In this document: in pieces, positions 1 through 46,459 of the stretch
Numbering within the stretch: position 1 is the stretch's first letter
How the letters are laid out: the number at the start of each line of letters is the position of its first letter
Assembly: GCA_009760855.2 (NCBI GenBank)
Contig: WPIO01000019.1
Coordinates: 1,781,001 to 1,845,000, forward strand
Source of the DNA: Cristatella mucedo
Taxonomy: Eukaryota; Bryozoa; Phylactolaemata; Cristatellidae
DNA: 64,000 nt
Reading direction: 5' to 3'
The notes under the pieces: model-generated
The model's input: only the letters and a program-made list of their open reading frames with translations
The model's database searches: none
Told to the model about the DNA's origin: nothing
Translations under genes and position numbers: made by a program

Positions 1-264
1 GTCGCACGCGCGCTGATGGGGCGTGACCGGTCATGAGGTCACGTGGCGAGCTACGTAGGCGGGGTTCCCCATTTAATGAGAAAGGGCCGGCGCCGGTGTA
101 TTCTGTTTAACTCGGGAGTTGCAGCTCCAGTTTGTCGCAGGTGCTAGAGTCCGCTCGGCAGATTTTTTGCTGCGCCGTGCCTCGTGGCATGAAGAGAATC
201 GTCCTGCTACTGCTACCGGGCTGGAATATATAGTTTGCCGACTCCTCATAGGGAAGAATCCAAG
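1..264 (+). promoter_or_regulatory. MKK4 promoter and 5' leader
   Basis: This GC-rich stretch lies directly upstream of the first MKK4 coding exon. A CACGTG E-box sits inside gaggtcacgtggcg near position 37-50. No clear TATA box is visible, which fits a housekeeping CpG-type promoter. The start codon lies in the context CAAGATGGCGAG, which resembles the YY1/TISU initiator element. The transcription start is not determined. Confidence 0.5.
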
Positions 265-34866
<34,602 letters not shown>

Positions 34867-35124
34867 CCACTCCGCGCCGCTCTGCCGCCGACTTCGACTG
34901 CTGCTACTGAGTCCCGGATTGTCTTTGTCGGGCTTACCTGGGCGTTGCTCATGTTGTGCATAGCATGACTGCTGTGCTGCCGTTGGCCTGAGGCCGTGTG
35001 CACTCGAGGCACACGCAGAATCGCATCGATGCAGGGAGTTAACTGCACAAGGGTGTCTACTGGTTCTTCCTGCTGCTACTGCTTGCTGCGTACTGGCCTC
35101 AGACTCATTCACACAGTGTGCTCG

Positions 35125-35159
<35 letters not shown>

Positions 35160-35543
35160 GCTGAGGGTGCCACAGGGGAATTTGTCCAGTGCAGAGTGGA
35201 AATGGCACTGGCAAGGACTTGATGTGTTTCGTTTCGACTGGTGCACAGGCATTCTCATTTAGGTGTTCTCGGACAGAGCGGCGTGGTTCATCTGTGGACG
35301 CCTTAGGAATACATCCCGTGTAGTCTTGCCGTTTTGTGGTGCATACTTGGTCTGCTGTGCTAGCTCCAGCGTGATTTGTGGGGCGGCTGCAGTCTGCATC
35401 GGCACAGGTTTTTCAGAGGCTAGCCACCAGCATTGTGCCGATAACGGTCGAAGCTCGCCATAGCCTCGGTGTAAACCCAGATCCATTATTCATTGTTACT
35501 ACGGTTTAGCTGTTCAATACAAGATCCTGTCTACTGGCAGTGG

Positions 35544-35573
35544 CTGAAGGTCGGGCGTGCGGCCGACCTTCAG
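35544..35573. repeat. Perfect 11-bp inverted repeat, 8-base loop
   Basis: CTGAAGGTCGG, loop GCGTGCGG, CCGACCTTCAG. A nearby CCCGACCTTGGCCG gives a second partial partner. Confidence 0.85.
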
Positions 35574-36482
35574 CTGCACAGCCCGACCTTGGCCGTACTC
35601 TGCACTACCCATCTCACGTGTGGTTTTTATGTGTTGCTTGCTGCATGCGCAGAGCTTGCTGACCGCACAAACCAAGCAAGACTCTTCCTGCCTATCGAAC
35701 GTGGTCGTTCGTCCGTCGGAAGGCACGTGGGTCTGAATGCTTGCTCTCCCTGATGTTTGCTGGATGCTGCTCCGATGCTGCCGATACTGTTTCGCTTATT
35801 ATGCAATGGTAGCAACTAAAATGTCTGAAGAAATCCTTCACAATGTTGTCCTTTGATAGCTTTGCTGCAGCATTGGTTTGCCACCATTTTTCTTTTTAGG
35901 TTGTGATATTTTCACAGCTAGGCTCTCTGCCTATGAGGTTTCCCTTTTTCTTTTATCCTTCGTACTGCTAGGCCTTGACTAGGCCAAGTGAGCACAAATG
36001 TCACACCATGATCAGCTGCTCAGCTCACCTGTGCTGCTGCATTGCTATTGGGCAGGTTATTCGATGTCAAAAAAAGCTTTTTGGTATTTTTTGTTTTATG
36101 TCTCGCCTATGCTTGCAACATACTCCTCAGTCAAGCTGTTAATCCTTTTTTCCAAATGCACGTACTGCCAAATGAGCAAGCTTTTTGTCACTGTGTGGTG
36201 TAATGCTCCCGGGCAGCAGTGTGCTGGTAGTGCTATTTGTTCAATTAGCCTTGCCTCTCCTTTTTTGTCATACATTATCGAGCTGGTGATGATTCGAACG
36301 TGAGAAATTTATGAGGGGCAGAAAAGTTTCAAAACGGCTCGCTCTTACGGCAACTGAGAACGACTAAAGCTAGGACTGCATTGCCGTTAACCGCTAGACT
36401 TGCTTGCAACCTCTAGCTACAGGCTAGGCGTGTGGGTCCTTCACTTCCAATGGTTGTGCCGTAGCTCATCCAGGGGCGACAG

Positions 36483-36827
36483 CATACACAGCCAGAGCAC
36501 AAGAACTTTGACCCAAACTCCTACGTGCGCACGAAGTCCGGCAAGCCAAGCATCTCGAAGGCCCTGCATTTAACACGGTCTCAGCTGTCAGCTCGCGAAA
36601 GAAGCCGATCTCTAGTCGGCAGGGTGGACAACGATTGGCCTCGAACTATTCAGAACTGCTTACAAAGTGAAGCTCTTCAAACACACTTGGCTGCTGGGTT
36701 GCCTTTGCTTTCACATTCCCATGTATCGACACACATATCGTCAGCAGAGCCATCTTCAGGTTGTCCTAGTTATGCATTGTGTATCTCCATCTATAACTCG
36801 GCAAGGACTCGGTTCGTGTTAGGCTGA
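36483..36827 (+). other. Possible alternative 3' exon of MKK4 (unproven)
   Basis: After a CGACAG acceptor an open frame starts HTQPEHKNFDPNSYVRTKSG and stays open to a stop near 36825. Its phase (0) fits the weak donor after Ala396 in MKK4 exon 12. The first 30 codons look coding, and the rest does not. It has no match I recognise and the upstream pyrimidine tract is poor, so it may equally be chance or part of an unseen gene. Confidence 0.2.
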
Positions 36828-37279
36828 ATGGTTTTCAGCAGTGCTGACAAAGCATAGGCAGCTTTCGATGTACATGTGGTGGCCAATATACTTCATCTCA
36901 CGGGAGCCATCCTTCTTCTTTAGCAAAGAAGATACATGTGAATACATATTCATCGCCAGCTGTAGTAGCTTAGTGGCTTTTTTGGTAGACCAGCACAAAG
37001 TGAATTACAGTAGCCCGCTCGATATAGAACCAGGGCGCTAGAAGGATCTTTAGCCAGCCAGTGCGGCAAGTAGTCCTGGTCAAGGATTGAACGTATTGAC
37101 TAGCTGTGGAAGCGGTCTTGTAAAGAAGTCGCCAAAGAGGGCATGCATTAGGAGCACTAAATGATCAGCATGATACGGCTACACCAATAATAAGAGCGAC
37201 GTCGCTTACTGCTTGCCGTTAAGCATTTCTTATGCGTTCGGTTTGATTGTTGTTGGGCCAACATCTAGGAGCAGCTATT

Positions 37280-37530
37280 CAGTTTAATCAATTGGCAAGG
37301 CTGATTCTGATGGCTTGAATGATATTTACAGCTGAGTGCCATAAGTATAGAATGGTAGCCGAAGCCGTGGGTCTGAGTTCTCCAGAGACGAAAAATGGAG
37401 ATCCGTAACGGACCTAGAACACACTCGTGGAACTGTTCGGGGGACTGGTCTACTATATCTGACGTGACAGTCACTCAGCATGGATAGGGCACGATCGGTC
37501 AGCTACAATCGTGCCAGTACCTGTGGCCAA
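37280..37530 (-). mobile_element. LINE-B fragment, antisense
   Basis: GGCTGATTCTGATGGCTTGA and GCCGTGGGTCTGAGTTCTCC on the + strand correspond to the KPSES and IQAHG segments of the 27-kb relic. Heavily decayed, boundaries approximate. Confidence 0.5.
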
Positions 37531-37794
37531 AATCGACCTAGTCGGTACTGGCCACTTTGCCGTTCCACTAAATCTAAACATTTCCCAACTATAATAAGTC
37601 CAACCGTACGTTGCGAATGTTCAGTGAAGACTTTGTTTTTACCAAGTTTTAGTTTGGGGAAACTTGCCTATATCCTTATACCGAAAGCATGCAGAGCAGC
37701 CGTTCAGTTTATCAATCACATCAGCATAGTCCAAGCGTTTATTCAAGTTCAGTTAGATGTCATCGGTTTAGAAGTAACAGCTACTGCCGTGAGC

Positions 37795-38290
37795 CTGAAG
37801 TTCTTCTAGAGCGCCTCTCATCTCGCCTGGGCATCACTGGCACTGCTTTGCGATGATTCAGGTCCTATCTCAGTGAGAGACTTCAGAGTATAGGCGTAAA
37901 TTGACAAATATCACCCGAGGTACCTCTGAAATATGGGGTACCTCAGGACTCCGTGCTAGGTCCGGTTCTTTTCACGGTTTATACACTCCCTTTTGCTGAT
38001 GTGATTGCCGAGCACAATCTAGGCTTTCACTTCTATGCGGACGACACTCAATTGTACCTTTGCTTTGATCCCTCCCAGCCTTCGAGTACCTCGAATTCTC
38101 TCAACTCAATTGCTGAATTTATTGCTGACATCCATACATAGATGGCAGCAACTTTTTTAAACTGGACGTTGATAAAATTAATTTATTAGTTATGGGCATA
38201 CCCAGTGTGATTCAGAAATTGGAAAGGCTGACGCTCCAAATTGGCTCTGCCAGCATATCTCCTGTTGAATCAGCTCGAAATGTAAGTGTC
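37795..38290 (+). mobile_element. LINE-A copy 4 fragment, older, with intact PQ codon
   Basis: Contains the polymerase from LLERLSSRLGITGTAL through YADD (38034-38045) to SARN. At the PQG position the codon is CAG (37944-37946), not TAG. Several other stops exist. It joins in frame to LINE-B at about 38290. Confidence 0.8.
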
Positions 38291-39040
38291 TATACTCAAC
38301 CTCTGGGAGAAGTGATTAAGGCCCATGGAATAGAATATCACTTTTATGCTGGCGATGCTCTGCTGTATTCGTCATTCAAACCGTCGGAATCTGCTTCAGC
38401 AACTGATAAACTCAATGCTCGCCTTGCCGACATTCGATTCTGGATGTCAGAAAACTTCTTGAAACTAAATGACGATCAAACCGAGCTGCTGCTCATAGGA
38501 CACCTAAGGCGTGTGGCTGGATTAAAAGGCTTTGCTCTTCTAATAGGTGATGCTGTGGTGGCACCATCACCACGTACTCGAAATTTAGGTGTCGTTTTCG
38601 ACACCTGCCTCAATTTTAAAAGCTTCATTCAGAAGACTGCTTCTACAGCTAGCCTTCACGTCCGGTCCCTATTCAAGATTAGGAGCTATCCTCCACAGTG
38701 GCTTGCAAAAAATTTAACTAGCTCGTTGGTTCTGTCTCGGCTTGATTATTGTAACTCCCTTTTGGCTGGGGTACCAAAGAAAGCAACTGGGCCACTGCAG
38801 CTGACTACAAAAATGGCTATAAGGCTAGTCATCAAGTCCCAGAGGTTTGAGCACGTGTCTCCTTTGCTGAAAGAGCTAGGATGAATGCCGGTTGAGCAAC
38901 GGATACAGAGCAAAGTTCTTAAGCTGACCCACAAAGCCCGATGCTTGACTCCTTCGTACCTAGCTTAACTGCTGCACCAGTTTCAGCCTGTTCGTGCCCT
39001 CAGGTCCTGTGTAGACAATAAATTAGCTATTCCACTTCCC
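38290..39040 (+). mobile_element. LINE-B fragment fused to LINE-A
   Basis: Starts VYTQPLGEVIKAHGIEYHFY. The catalytic motif is YAGD (38345-38356), so one metal-binding Asp is lost. It continues [40 protein letters not shown], then a stop at 38882. It is followed by decayed C-terminal sequence. The frame 38192-38884 crosses the LINE-A/LINE-B junction without a stop. Confidence 0.8.
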
Positions 39041-40465
39041 GCTTAAAGACCATTGGCGATTGAAGCTTTAGCTCTGCAGGTCCTAGACTGTGGAACTCGC
39101 TTCCACAATTCTTACGTAACTTCCATGCTACTTCCTACTTCCACGCTACTCACTACCTCAACTGCTCTCTTGACTCTGCTATGCTTAAGTTCTGTGGGCG
39201 TGGCATTTGACCCACTTTCGCAGCCTTTGCTGACACCTACCTACTAAGCCCGAGCACTTCCCTGGCCTGATATCACTAAACTTTCTTATCGGCAAGTCGA
39301 CGACGTTGTGGAACCGTTTGCCAGCTGGCTTTGGTCCCCGATAGCGGTGTCCAGTGACTTGGCGAGCTTCGCAATGCTGACTTCAACTCTTCAGCAGGCA
39401 GCCCTTGAGGCACGACGTCCTGTTCTGGCATTCGAGGCAGCAGCGGTGGAGCCTTCCCTAGCCAGTGTAAAATACCCGGATTATACGTGGAACAGGCGTC
39501 ACTCCTTTCAAATATACAAGCAATCATCCTATTGCTACAGCCTCGGTTTTTCGTAGAGGACACCTTAAGTCCACCTATAGTATTCTCTTTAGTCTTCGGC
39601 ATGCTGCAGCCGAAGCAGTTCTAACGAGCCGGACCAACCAGAAAGGGCAAGGTCACGAGCATTCAGAGCACATTGCAAGTGTACTGAAACTGTCTAATCT
39701 TCTTCACGACTTTGTTATAACTTCGCACGTTGCTATGTACACGTGCCAGATCTTTGCTCTAAATTGGTCGATTCGGTCACTCCCCAGCCGTTCAGCGGCT
39801 TGTAGACAAAGCAGCAGCATCAAAATTGGGACCGCTTTCGCAGTTAATGGCTGCAGCACTTAGTGGCCGATCGCAAAAGCACGAGTAGCCAGGAGCTGGG
39901 AGCCGGGGGGGGGGGCGATTCTTTCAAACACTTAATTAATTCCTTGTTTATCGGAAAATGCAGCTGCGCTGATTTTCGTTCCTATCGTGAAGAAGTTTGC
40001 CCATATCGCCACAGAGCATACGGTGAGCAGTTAATCAAAGAAGCGAATGAATAATGAATGAAGCGAAAAGTAAATAAATGTGTCATCAAAAGAAGCGAAC
40101 GACGTTTAGCAAAAATTACTCCCAAATCCAGTGCAGAGCGCATTATTATCAATGGAGACCCAACGGTGCGTCATCACAAAGTCCATTAGTGAACGAGTAT
40201 TTCTACTATAAAAAAAAGAAAAAACTCAAAATGCGAAAGTCAATCCCGGATCTCACTTAACGATAGGGGTGGCTTATATGCCTGTCCGGCTTTCTCGGCG
40301 ATGCTGTCCAGCTCAATCGCACTTTGGCTCTTTCATTGGAATGCAGCGTTTGAAATTGTCTTTCGAAAATCGCTCCTGGTTGTCGCCGATCCAATTTAAA
40401 ATAACAAAAAATTAAAGTCGTGCTGATAGGCAGGCCCACGACGACTGCAAAGGCCTGCAATTTCT

Positions 40466-40633
40466 ACCCTGTGCATGTCACCCCTAACCATATTATTCAT
40501 TTTGTTTATTTTTCAAGCATGATTTTACTTACCATTCAATTGCATTTCACTTTGCAGCAAATGTAAAGCGCCTAGAGAGAGATTAAGTTCTCTGAGGGCG
40601 CTTTATCAAGTGAATTATTATTATTATTATTAT
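40466..40633 (+). mobile_element. LINE-A solo 3' tail
   Basis: 3' UTR from CCCTGTGCATGTCACCCCTA to the intact hairpin and (ATT)n. A young insertion. Confidence 0.9.
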
Positions 40634-40949
40634 CTATGGCATCAGTAGGTAGTTGTACAAAGAAACTTTAGATACGCCCTTGGAACGTGAGCAAGCCTAT
40701 TCTACTCGGAGCTAGCTCACACGCTTTATCAGCAAAAGTAGCTCCGTGGTTACACTTAGTAAAATCGCTGAAATTAGCGACTATCCTTCGCTTGGCAGGC
40801 CAAAAGGTTGATTTAAGCATGGGCGACTTCTAAGCACAATTGCTGCAATGATCTTCACTTTTTAAAGGTTTTCTCAACAAATAACAAAGCGGCTGTAGGC
40901 ATTTTTGAACTGGGCTCATTGACAAAACTAGGAATAGGAACATGTTACC

Positions 40950-41260
40950 GGATAAGTCTTCACTGGCTTCCAGTTGAGCTACGAATTTAAATATAGATCT
41001 TTCGATTTTCGCAAGTCATAATTGTCTGGCTCCGTTTTATCTAGCTGGTTCGGCAGATTAGAGTACAAGCAGGGAATTTGTAGAACAAATATGGCAGCTT
41101 TAAGCAGCTACTCAAGTCGATAATCGACAGGTCTTTTCCTGATCATCTTGCGCTTTCGCTACTACAGCATGTATAGCGTCTGAACTCCATTGCACACTTT
41201 CAAGACTAGCTTAAATAACTGAATACGTGGCTATCAGAGTAGCCCAAATGATCTACGAGC
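40950..41260 (+). mobile_element. Very old LINE relic
   Basis: LHWLPVELRI, CACTGGCTTCCAGTTGAGCT on the DNA, and a WLRF-type stretch recall the C-terminal domain of CR1/L2 elements. Too decayed to assign a family. Confidence 0.45.
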
Positions 41261-42002
41261 TCTCCTAATGGTAGGCTATATGTTCACACTTTGAGCAGTT
41301 GAATAAAATGCTGAATACAAAAAAGATTAAGCAGAGCACAACCAAAAACTTCCCTATCCGCTTGCAACCGTATTGTCAGTCTTAATCTGTTCTCAGCTCA
41401 CAGACACCTGAGCTACTCTGGGCTTTGCAAGACCAAGTTTCTCGGTAAAAAAAATTCACAAAATGTGGATGTAAAGGTTCTCCACTCAGTCCTTAGCTTT
41501 CGACAGGCATCCTTAACTTGGCTGCGTCTTTTACATCACTACCTTGAAGTACTGCCACACCAATTTTAACAACCTAATTCATGATTTGGTGCAGAATTTT
41601 CGGGTCTGCAATTACAGTTATCTTACCATTGGCTGTAGCAAATTATACATAATGATTTGTACACAGCATAGTGTGGCAATCAACGACTACGCTATTTGGT
41701 TGACTTATGCAACTATTTCAAATCAAACTGCCCTTTCTGTGGCACCAGATTGTACAACAATGTTCAATTTTCTCGATTTATTTTGACCCTGACAACTTAA
41801 TCTCAGTTCAAACACCAGTTTAATGAATGATAAATTGACATAATTAAATAAAGTGACCTGCTCGAGAAACTTACTAACAAAGTCAGATCCCACTCACCAG
41901 GAAAAGTGTACCAACTGTGTCTATCCCGACTCTCTTTTCTTCCCAGCCTGAGGTTAGAAGATAATCGACCTATTTTAGCAGCATTCAAATTAAGCTCAGT
42001 GA

Positions 42003-42170
42003 CATGTGATGTGATGGCACACGAGGTAAGGCGATTGCACTTAATGCCCGAGGTCGTGAGTTCGAATCCTGCGGTGAGCAATCCTTAATTGCCACTGCAA
42101 GTGGTGGTGACAGCCTTTAAGGCTCCTCTGCTGCTGTACAAAAAGAGGTTATTAAATCAGCTAATATAAT
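42003..42170 (+). mobile_element. SINE-2 copy with intact B box (best example)
   Basis: A-box-like GATGGCACACGAGGTAAGG and B box GAGTTCGAATCC show a tRNA-derived head. The body GCAATCCTTAATTGCCACTG leads to tail TACAAAAAGAGGTTATTAAA. The tail does not contain the LINE-A hairpin, so SINE-2 must depend on a different partner. Confidence 0.82.
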
Positions 42171-42388
42171 TAAAACCACCTATTTATGCATGCTGCAGTA
42201 TAGGGTTACGGACATAGCTAACAGTATGCCTGTACTAACCAGTACAGTTAGAAATCTGCATGCCCTAGGAAGACCATGCTAAAACACGCACATCCTGTCA
42301 GATGAGTTACTAAGTTAGTCTCACGCTAGAATGAAAAAGCACAATCCCACAGCCTAATTTAAAGCAGGGATAAATGAATAGGAGCAAC

Positions 42389-42405
42389 CACACACACACA
42401 CACAC

Positions 42406-42462
<57 letters not shown>
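42389..42462. repeat. (CA)n microsatellite
   Basis: About 36 CA units with one CG interruption, 230 bases downstream of the FANCE stop codon. Confidence 0.95.
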
Positions 42463-42466
<4 letters not shown>

Positions 42467-42692
42467 CATACATACACATACATACTTGATTATATATTGC
42501 TGTCGGGACTAGTATTAATAGACAGGGAAAGTCATGATATCCTGGATGGCTATGAAATAAATAGATTAATGATACCAGTCTCAAGACCAAGATCAGAGCA
42601 GCTATTTATACAATTCAAGCCTATAAAAGTCCTATACAATGAACAGATCAGAAACACATGACACATCCTAATGGAGAGCCCTACAAGCATAC

Positions 42693-44105
42693 CTACATGA
42701 TCTTGGAAAGTTGACCAATAATAGCCTTTGCTACAAACGTCTGATGGCATGCACCTATAGCTTTGATGTCATCTAGCAAAGATTTCTCCATTTGAGCAAA
42801 AAACCTCGAAGTCACATCGAGGACTAGCTTCCCATACTTCAGATCCGAAACTCTGACTAAAGCATTCGTCTTCAGACCCCTGACTAATGACATCAGCGTC
42901 CGTGATGGTGCTGTTGTGACATTCTTGACAAGGCCCTCGATTAGGGCAATACAGGAGTCTGTCCATGTGGCTTCAGCATTACAAATGCATTCCAAAAGGT
43001 CAGCTGCTATTGCCGAAGATTCGTGCCCTTTCATCACTCGGAGAATACATTCACATTGCTCAGTAGAAAACGATGACGATAGCGCAACAGGCGCGATGGC
43101 CTCCTTAACAGCCACCTCGGGGAAAGTCAACAGCACCATAGCCAATGCTGAAGCCATGCTGCGATGTGCATAGCTTGTTAAGTTACCTAGCTCAGCACCA
43201 ACGAGCTCCTTACACAGCAGAATGCTGTTTGCATAAGAAACAGCTGCTGAGTTTCGACAGACAGCGGTCCAAAGTGTCCACAGCTCTTCTTTAGGCAAGC
43301 GAGCAAATGCCGACTTTTCGAGAATGTTGTGCAAGTCTTCGGCTGGGCAGGTAAAGATAGCCTCCGCCAGAAGATCAGTAGCCTCGGAAAAGCGACATTC
43401 CGATACGCAGCCACTGATTAGCAGGGCATACTCCAGTGCACTTCGCTGTGATCCTAACGCACTGGAAGCCGCTAAGTCGGGCGATCCCGGAAGCGCACCC
43501 GTCTGTTGCTTGAGCTCGGGCATTTCCGAAACAGAAGGTTCGGCGTCCGAATCGCGTTCACATTGGAGCACATTATCATCATTGGCGGCACGTGCGAGAA
43601 AACTTTTCTTCACAGCAGTGGAGTAATCTTCAACAAGCGCTGTAGCATGATTTGAGAACTTATAGTATTGTTTCGGAGATGCCCCGTCCACAGGACTTTG
43701 TAAGCTTAACGCAAGTACATGCCACTGTGGAGCCACACGAGCGTCCAAGCAGATACCGTACTTTTCGGGCATATCTAGGGCTTTCGATAACAGTATACGA
43801 GAACCCGTAGATAACCGGTACGCGTTCCTAGCCAGGAATAGCAAAATCGCCTCTTGTAACCTATTTGGTAGACAGAGAATTCGGGGTCTGAAGAACAAAT
43901 CGCCATTGGTAACGGTTACTTCTTCCTCGACCAGCGAAACTGCTAACTCATTCAGATCAAGATGTCTCACAGAGCGATACAGAGATTCGCGTTGGTTGCT
44001 TAGCCACATTTGGCCGCTAGCGTGAGGGTCATCGGTAACGGATAGGTAGCCGAAGAAGCGCAACCAATCGCGAGGAAAACTGGCTAGAACTTTTTCTAAA
44101 TCCAT
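42693..44105 (-). CDS. FANCE: Fanconi anaemia complementation group E protein (FANCE), intronless
   Basis: 470 residues from ATG 44105 to TAG 42693. FANCE belongs to the nuclear Fanconi core complex and links FANCC/FANCF to FANCD2 for monoubiquitination in interstrand crosslink repair. The N-terminal block FFRPRILCLPNRLQEAILLF (71-90) matches the human segment of pattern L.L.KPLLL.LP...Q.NL. An acidic, Ser-rich linker (about 180-235) follows. The helical C-terminal half aligns throughout, including NSILLCKELVGAELGNLTSY and the closing LKYGKLVLDV and CHQTFVAKAIIGQL, equivalent to human MAYAKLMLTV and NTTFLRKSLKAAL. Human FANCE is 536 residues, so the linker is shorter here. No introns interrupt it, unlike the multi-exon vertebrate gene. 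A (CA)n repeat lies 230 bases past the stop. Confidence 0.85.
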   Translation of the reverse strand: MDLEKVLASFPRDWLRFFGYLSVTDDPHASGQMWLSNQRESLYRSVRHLDLNELAVSLVEEEVTVTNGDLFFRPRILCLPNRLQEAILLFLARNAYRLSTGSRILLSKALDMPEKYGICLDARVAPQWHVLALSLQSPVDGASPKQYYKFSNHATALVEDYSTAVKKSFLARAANDDNVLQCERDSDAEPSVSEMPELKQQTGALPGSPDLAASSALGSQRSALEYALLISGCVSECRFSEATDLLAEAIFTCPAEDLHNILEKSAFARLPKEELWTLWTAVCRNSAAVSYANSILLCKELVGAELGNLTSYAHRSMASALAMVLLTFPEVAVKEAIAPVALSSSFSTEQCECILRVMKGHESSAIAADLLECICNAEATWTDSCIALIEGLVKNVTTAPSRTLMSLVRGLKTNALVRVSDLKYGKLVLDVTSRFFAQMEKSLLDDIKAIGACHQTFVAKAIIGQLSKIM

Positions 44106-46459
44106 GGATACTCACTGACCGTTGTTTAGCCATAAGCTGCTCACAATATAGTTTCTGTAGTCCACAATTCCAACGAACGCCGGAATAGCCAATCGCTAGC
44201 CGGCCAACACGGCTAAGAGAAAGATTTCAAATGGGCTTGCTGTGCGCCAGTCAAACACTTCCACATGCAGCTCCGCTTTGGCCGGTCTCCGGTTCGGAGT
44301 ATGCACATTCTGTCAACCGCATTGAAGTATCAAATGCTGTCCTGAAGTAGCGCTCAGAAAATATTCCGTGGCGCATGCCGAAACTCCAGGATTAGAGAAA
44401 TACAAACGGAGGTCGGAACGCCCTTTTTATGAACGCCCAAACCAACTGTATTGAACTTAACACTGAATTCGCATTTAGCCTCTTTACAATCCTACAATCA
44501 GGCCAAAAAAATAATGTTCGTGATGCGTCTGAGTTAAATTTCTCCGTGACCTAGACTATAAGCGAGCAAATTGACCTGAGGATACGGACCCGATTTAGGT
44601 CATTGTCTAACTCCACGCGCATTAATGTGTCGAACAATTATTGGTCAGAGATCGAACTGAGAAGTTAGAAGCACTGTCGCTCAAGAGTTGGCTCGATATT
44701 ATTGGCTAGAAGGCGCAAGAAACCTAGTTTACATACATAATGGCGCATGACTGACGTTATATGGGCATATATTTTGGGTGTTGATAATGGCAATATCCGC
44801 CACGTAGCACCAAAAACAGACGCTAGCCATAGTATGCTGTTAATACAAGCACGGCGGAAAAGATATCCAGACTTGTAATATGCTCACTGAATCGTGGGGA
44901 TTATAATGTAAATTTAAAATTTGAGCGCTGGCGCGTTTGCGGCAGAAAACTTTCCCGAAAGAAAGAGCCAGCGTTCTGCGATAGCTAGATATAATGTCAA
45001 ATGAGTACCAGTTTGCCATCGAGCGATTCTAGCAGAGTGAATCGATCAGCGAGCGTGCAGCAAGAGGAAACGGAGCTCTCTTCCGGAGACTCTCGCACAT
45101 TCCTAGCTGTCACGTAACTCAGCCAGCAGGACTAGCCAATCATCGGAAAAGCGTGAGGCGCTGCTATGAAACCGTTATTCCAAAGGCAGCTCTCCTGAGG
45201 TACCGGAGCGTGCGAAACTCAGCCAAACACCGCGAGACCCCTACGGTGGGCTTGAGAACGTTCAGCATAACGATAGGCATGCATTACTGCGGTCAGAACC
45301 AAAGGAACGGTTTGAGCGGGCTGAAATACTCGCGGAACAGCTGCAGGCGTGAGGAGCTGACCAAACCGTAGGCGAGCACAGCTGGAAATGGGCAGCCGCG
45401 CGCGTATGGCGAACGACCGCCAACCGGATACAGCGAGTCGTCACTCTCGTGTTCTCTCGACTAGCATCGCTGTGAATGCGGCTCCAGTGTGAATGCAATC
45501 TAATGTATCTCCGCGTGCAACTTCAAAAGCCGCAAACACTAAGTGGGTAGTACGCAGGAGAGTTTTCCTATGTGGTGGACTCAAGGGCTATGCTGCTTTC
45601 GGCACGCAAACAATAGCCACCAGACTTCATCGGAGAGAGTGGCAAGCAAGCAAACAGCTGAGTCAGGAGAGCAGTCGAGGTAGTTTGCAGCGTGGACGTA
45701 GCTGTGGTTTTATGGTTTATTGTTGGTTCATGGATTATCGATTTTATGGTTTATTGATGATTGCGAGCTTATGAGTTTGTGCTTGGATTGAGGCTGTGTT
45801 AAGGACTGGAGAGAAGTGGCAGTGAGAACGAGGGCGCAGGAGAGGACGGTCACGTGACCCGCCATGCTGCGAGCCCAAATACGCAGCTGCTTTCAGACAC
45901 GAAGGTGTTTTTGCACCGTCGCCTGATTACTGTCGTGGCATCAAACTACAGTCCAGCCGCCCAGGCCGGCTGGACAGGATGCGGCCACAGTAGCGCAGCA
46001 GGAGAGTAGATGTCGCTGCGTAATAAGACCATTCTTCCGACTTCCGCTTTAGGAACGTGTCGCTGTTTAGGTGTAGCGAAATGAGGTTACTAGATAGATG
46101 GAAAAGAGATGCATGATCTGTTGATAGAAGAATTAATCGCGGAAATGAGGCTTGTTCTTAAAGCTCTCACAGTACTCTGAAAACTTGAGCCTGTGCATAA
46201 TGAAAATACCCAGGATTTTTGTTTGACCTCAAAAGCTCGTTTACCCAAGTTGCTTCATAGGAAACAGCGAAGAATTTTGCTACAATGAAAATATTAAGGG
46301 ACTCACTCGTCCACTTTCACTTCTACGAAGAACTTCTAAAAATGAACGTGAACCTTCCCTGAGATTTTTGTCTTGAAAGTGACCTTGAAGTCTTTCAAGG
46401 ACTCATTCTGAGGTCAAGTTTGCCACACCTCTATAGCATATCTTAACCACACCCCTGTC
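44106..46459. other. FANCE upstream region
   Basis: Presumed FANCE promoter in the first few hundred bases (no TATA on the - strand seen), then unrecognised sequence. Confidence 0.45.

Larger units (their letters stand above)
34867..37279. other. Downstream of MKK4
   Basis: Presumed 3' UTR start, a (CT)n tract at 35130-35156, the inverted repeat at 35544 and the uncertain exon at 36483. No canonical AATAAA stands out close to the stop codon. Confidence 0.4.
39041..42002. other. Intergenic region MKK4-FANCE
   Basis: LINE fragments as listed, an AATAAA-bearing AT-rich part near 40060-40080, and otherwise no recognised gene. Confidence 0.45.

Noticed and set aside
42003-42075. tRNA gene near the perfect B box
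   Set aside because: Same reason; belongs to the SINE-2 family.
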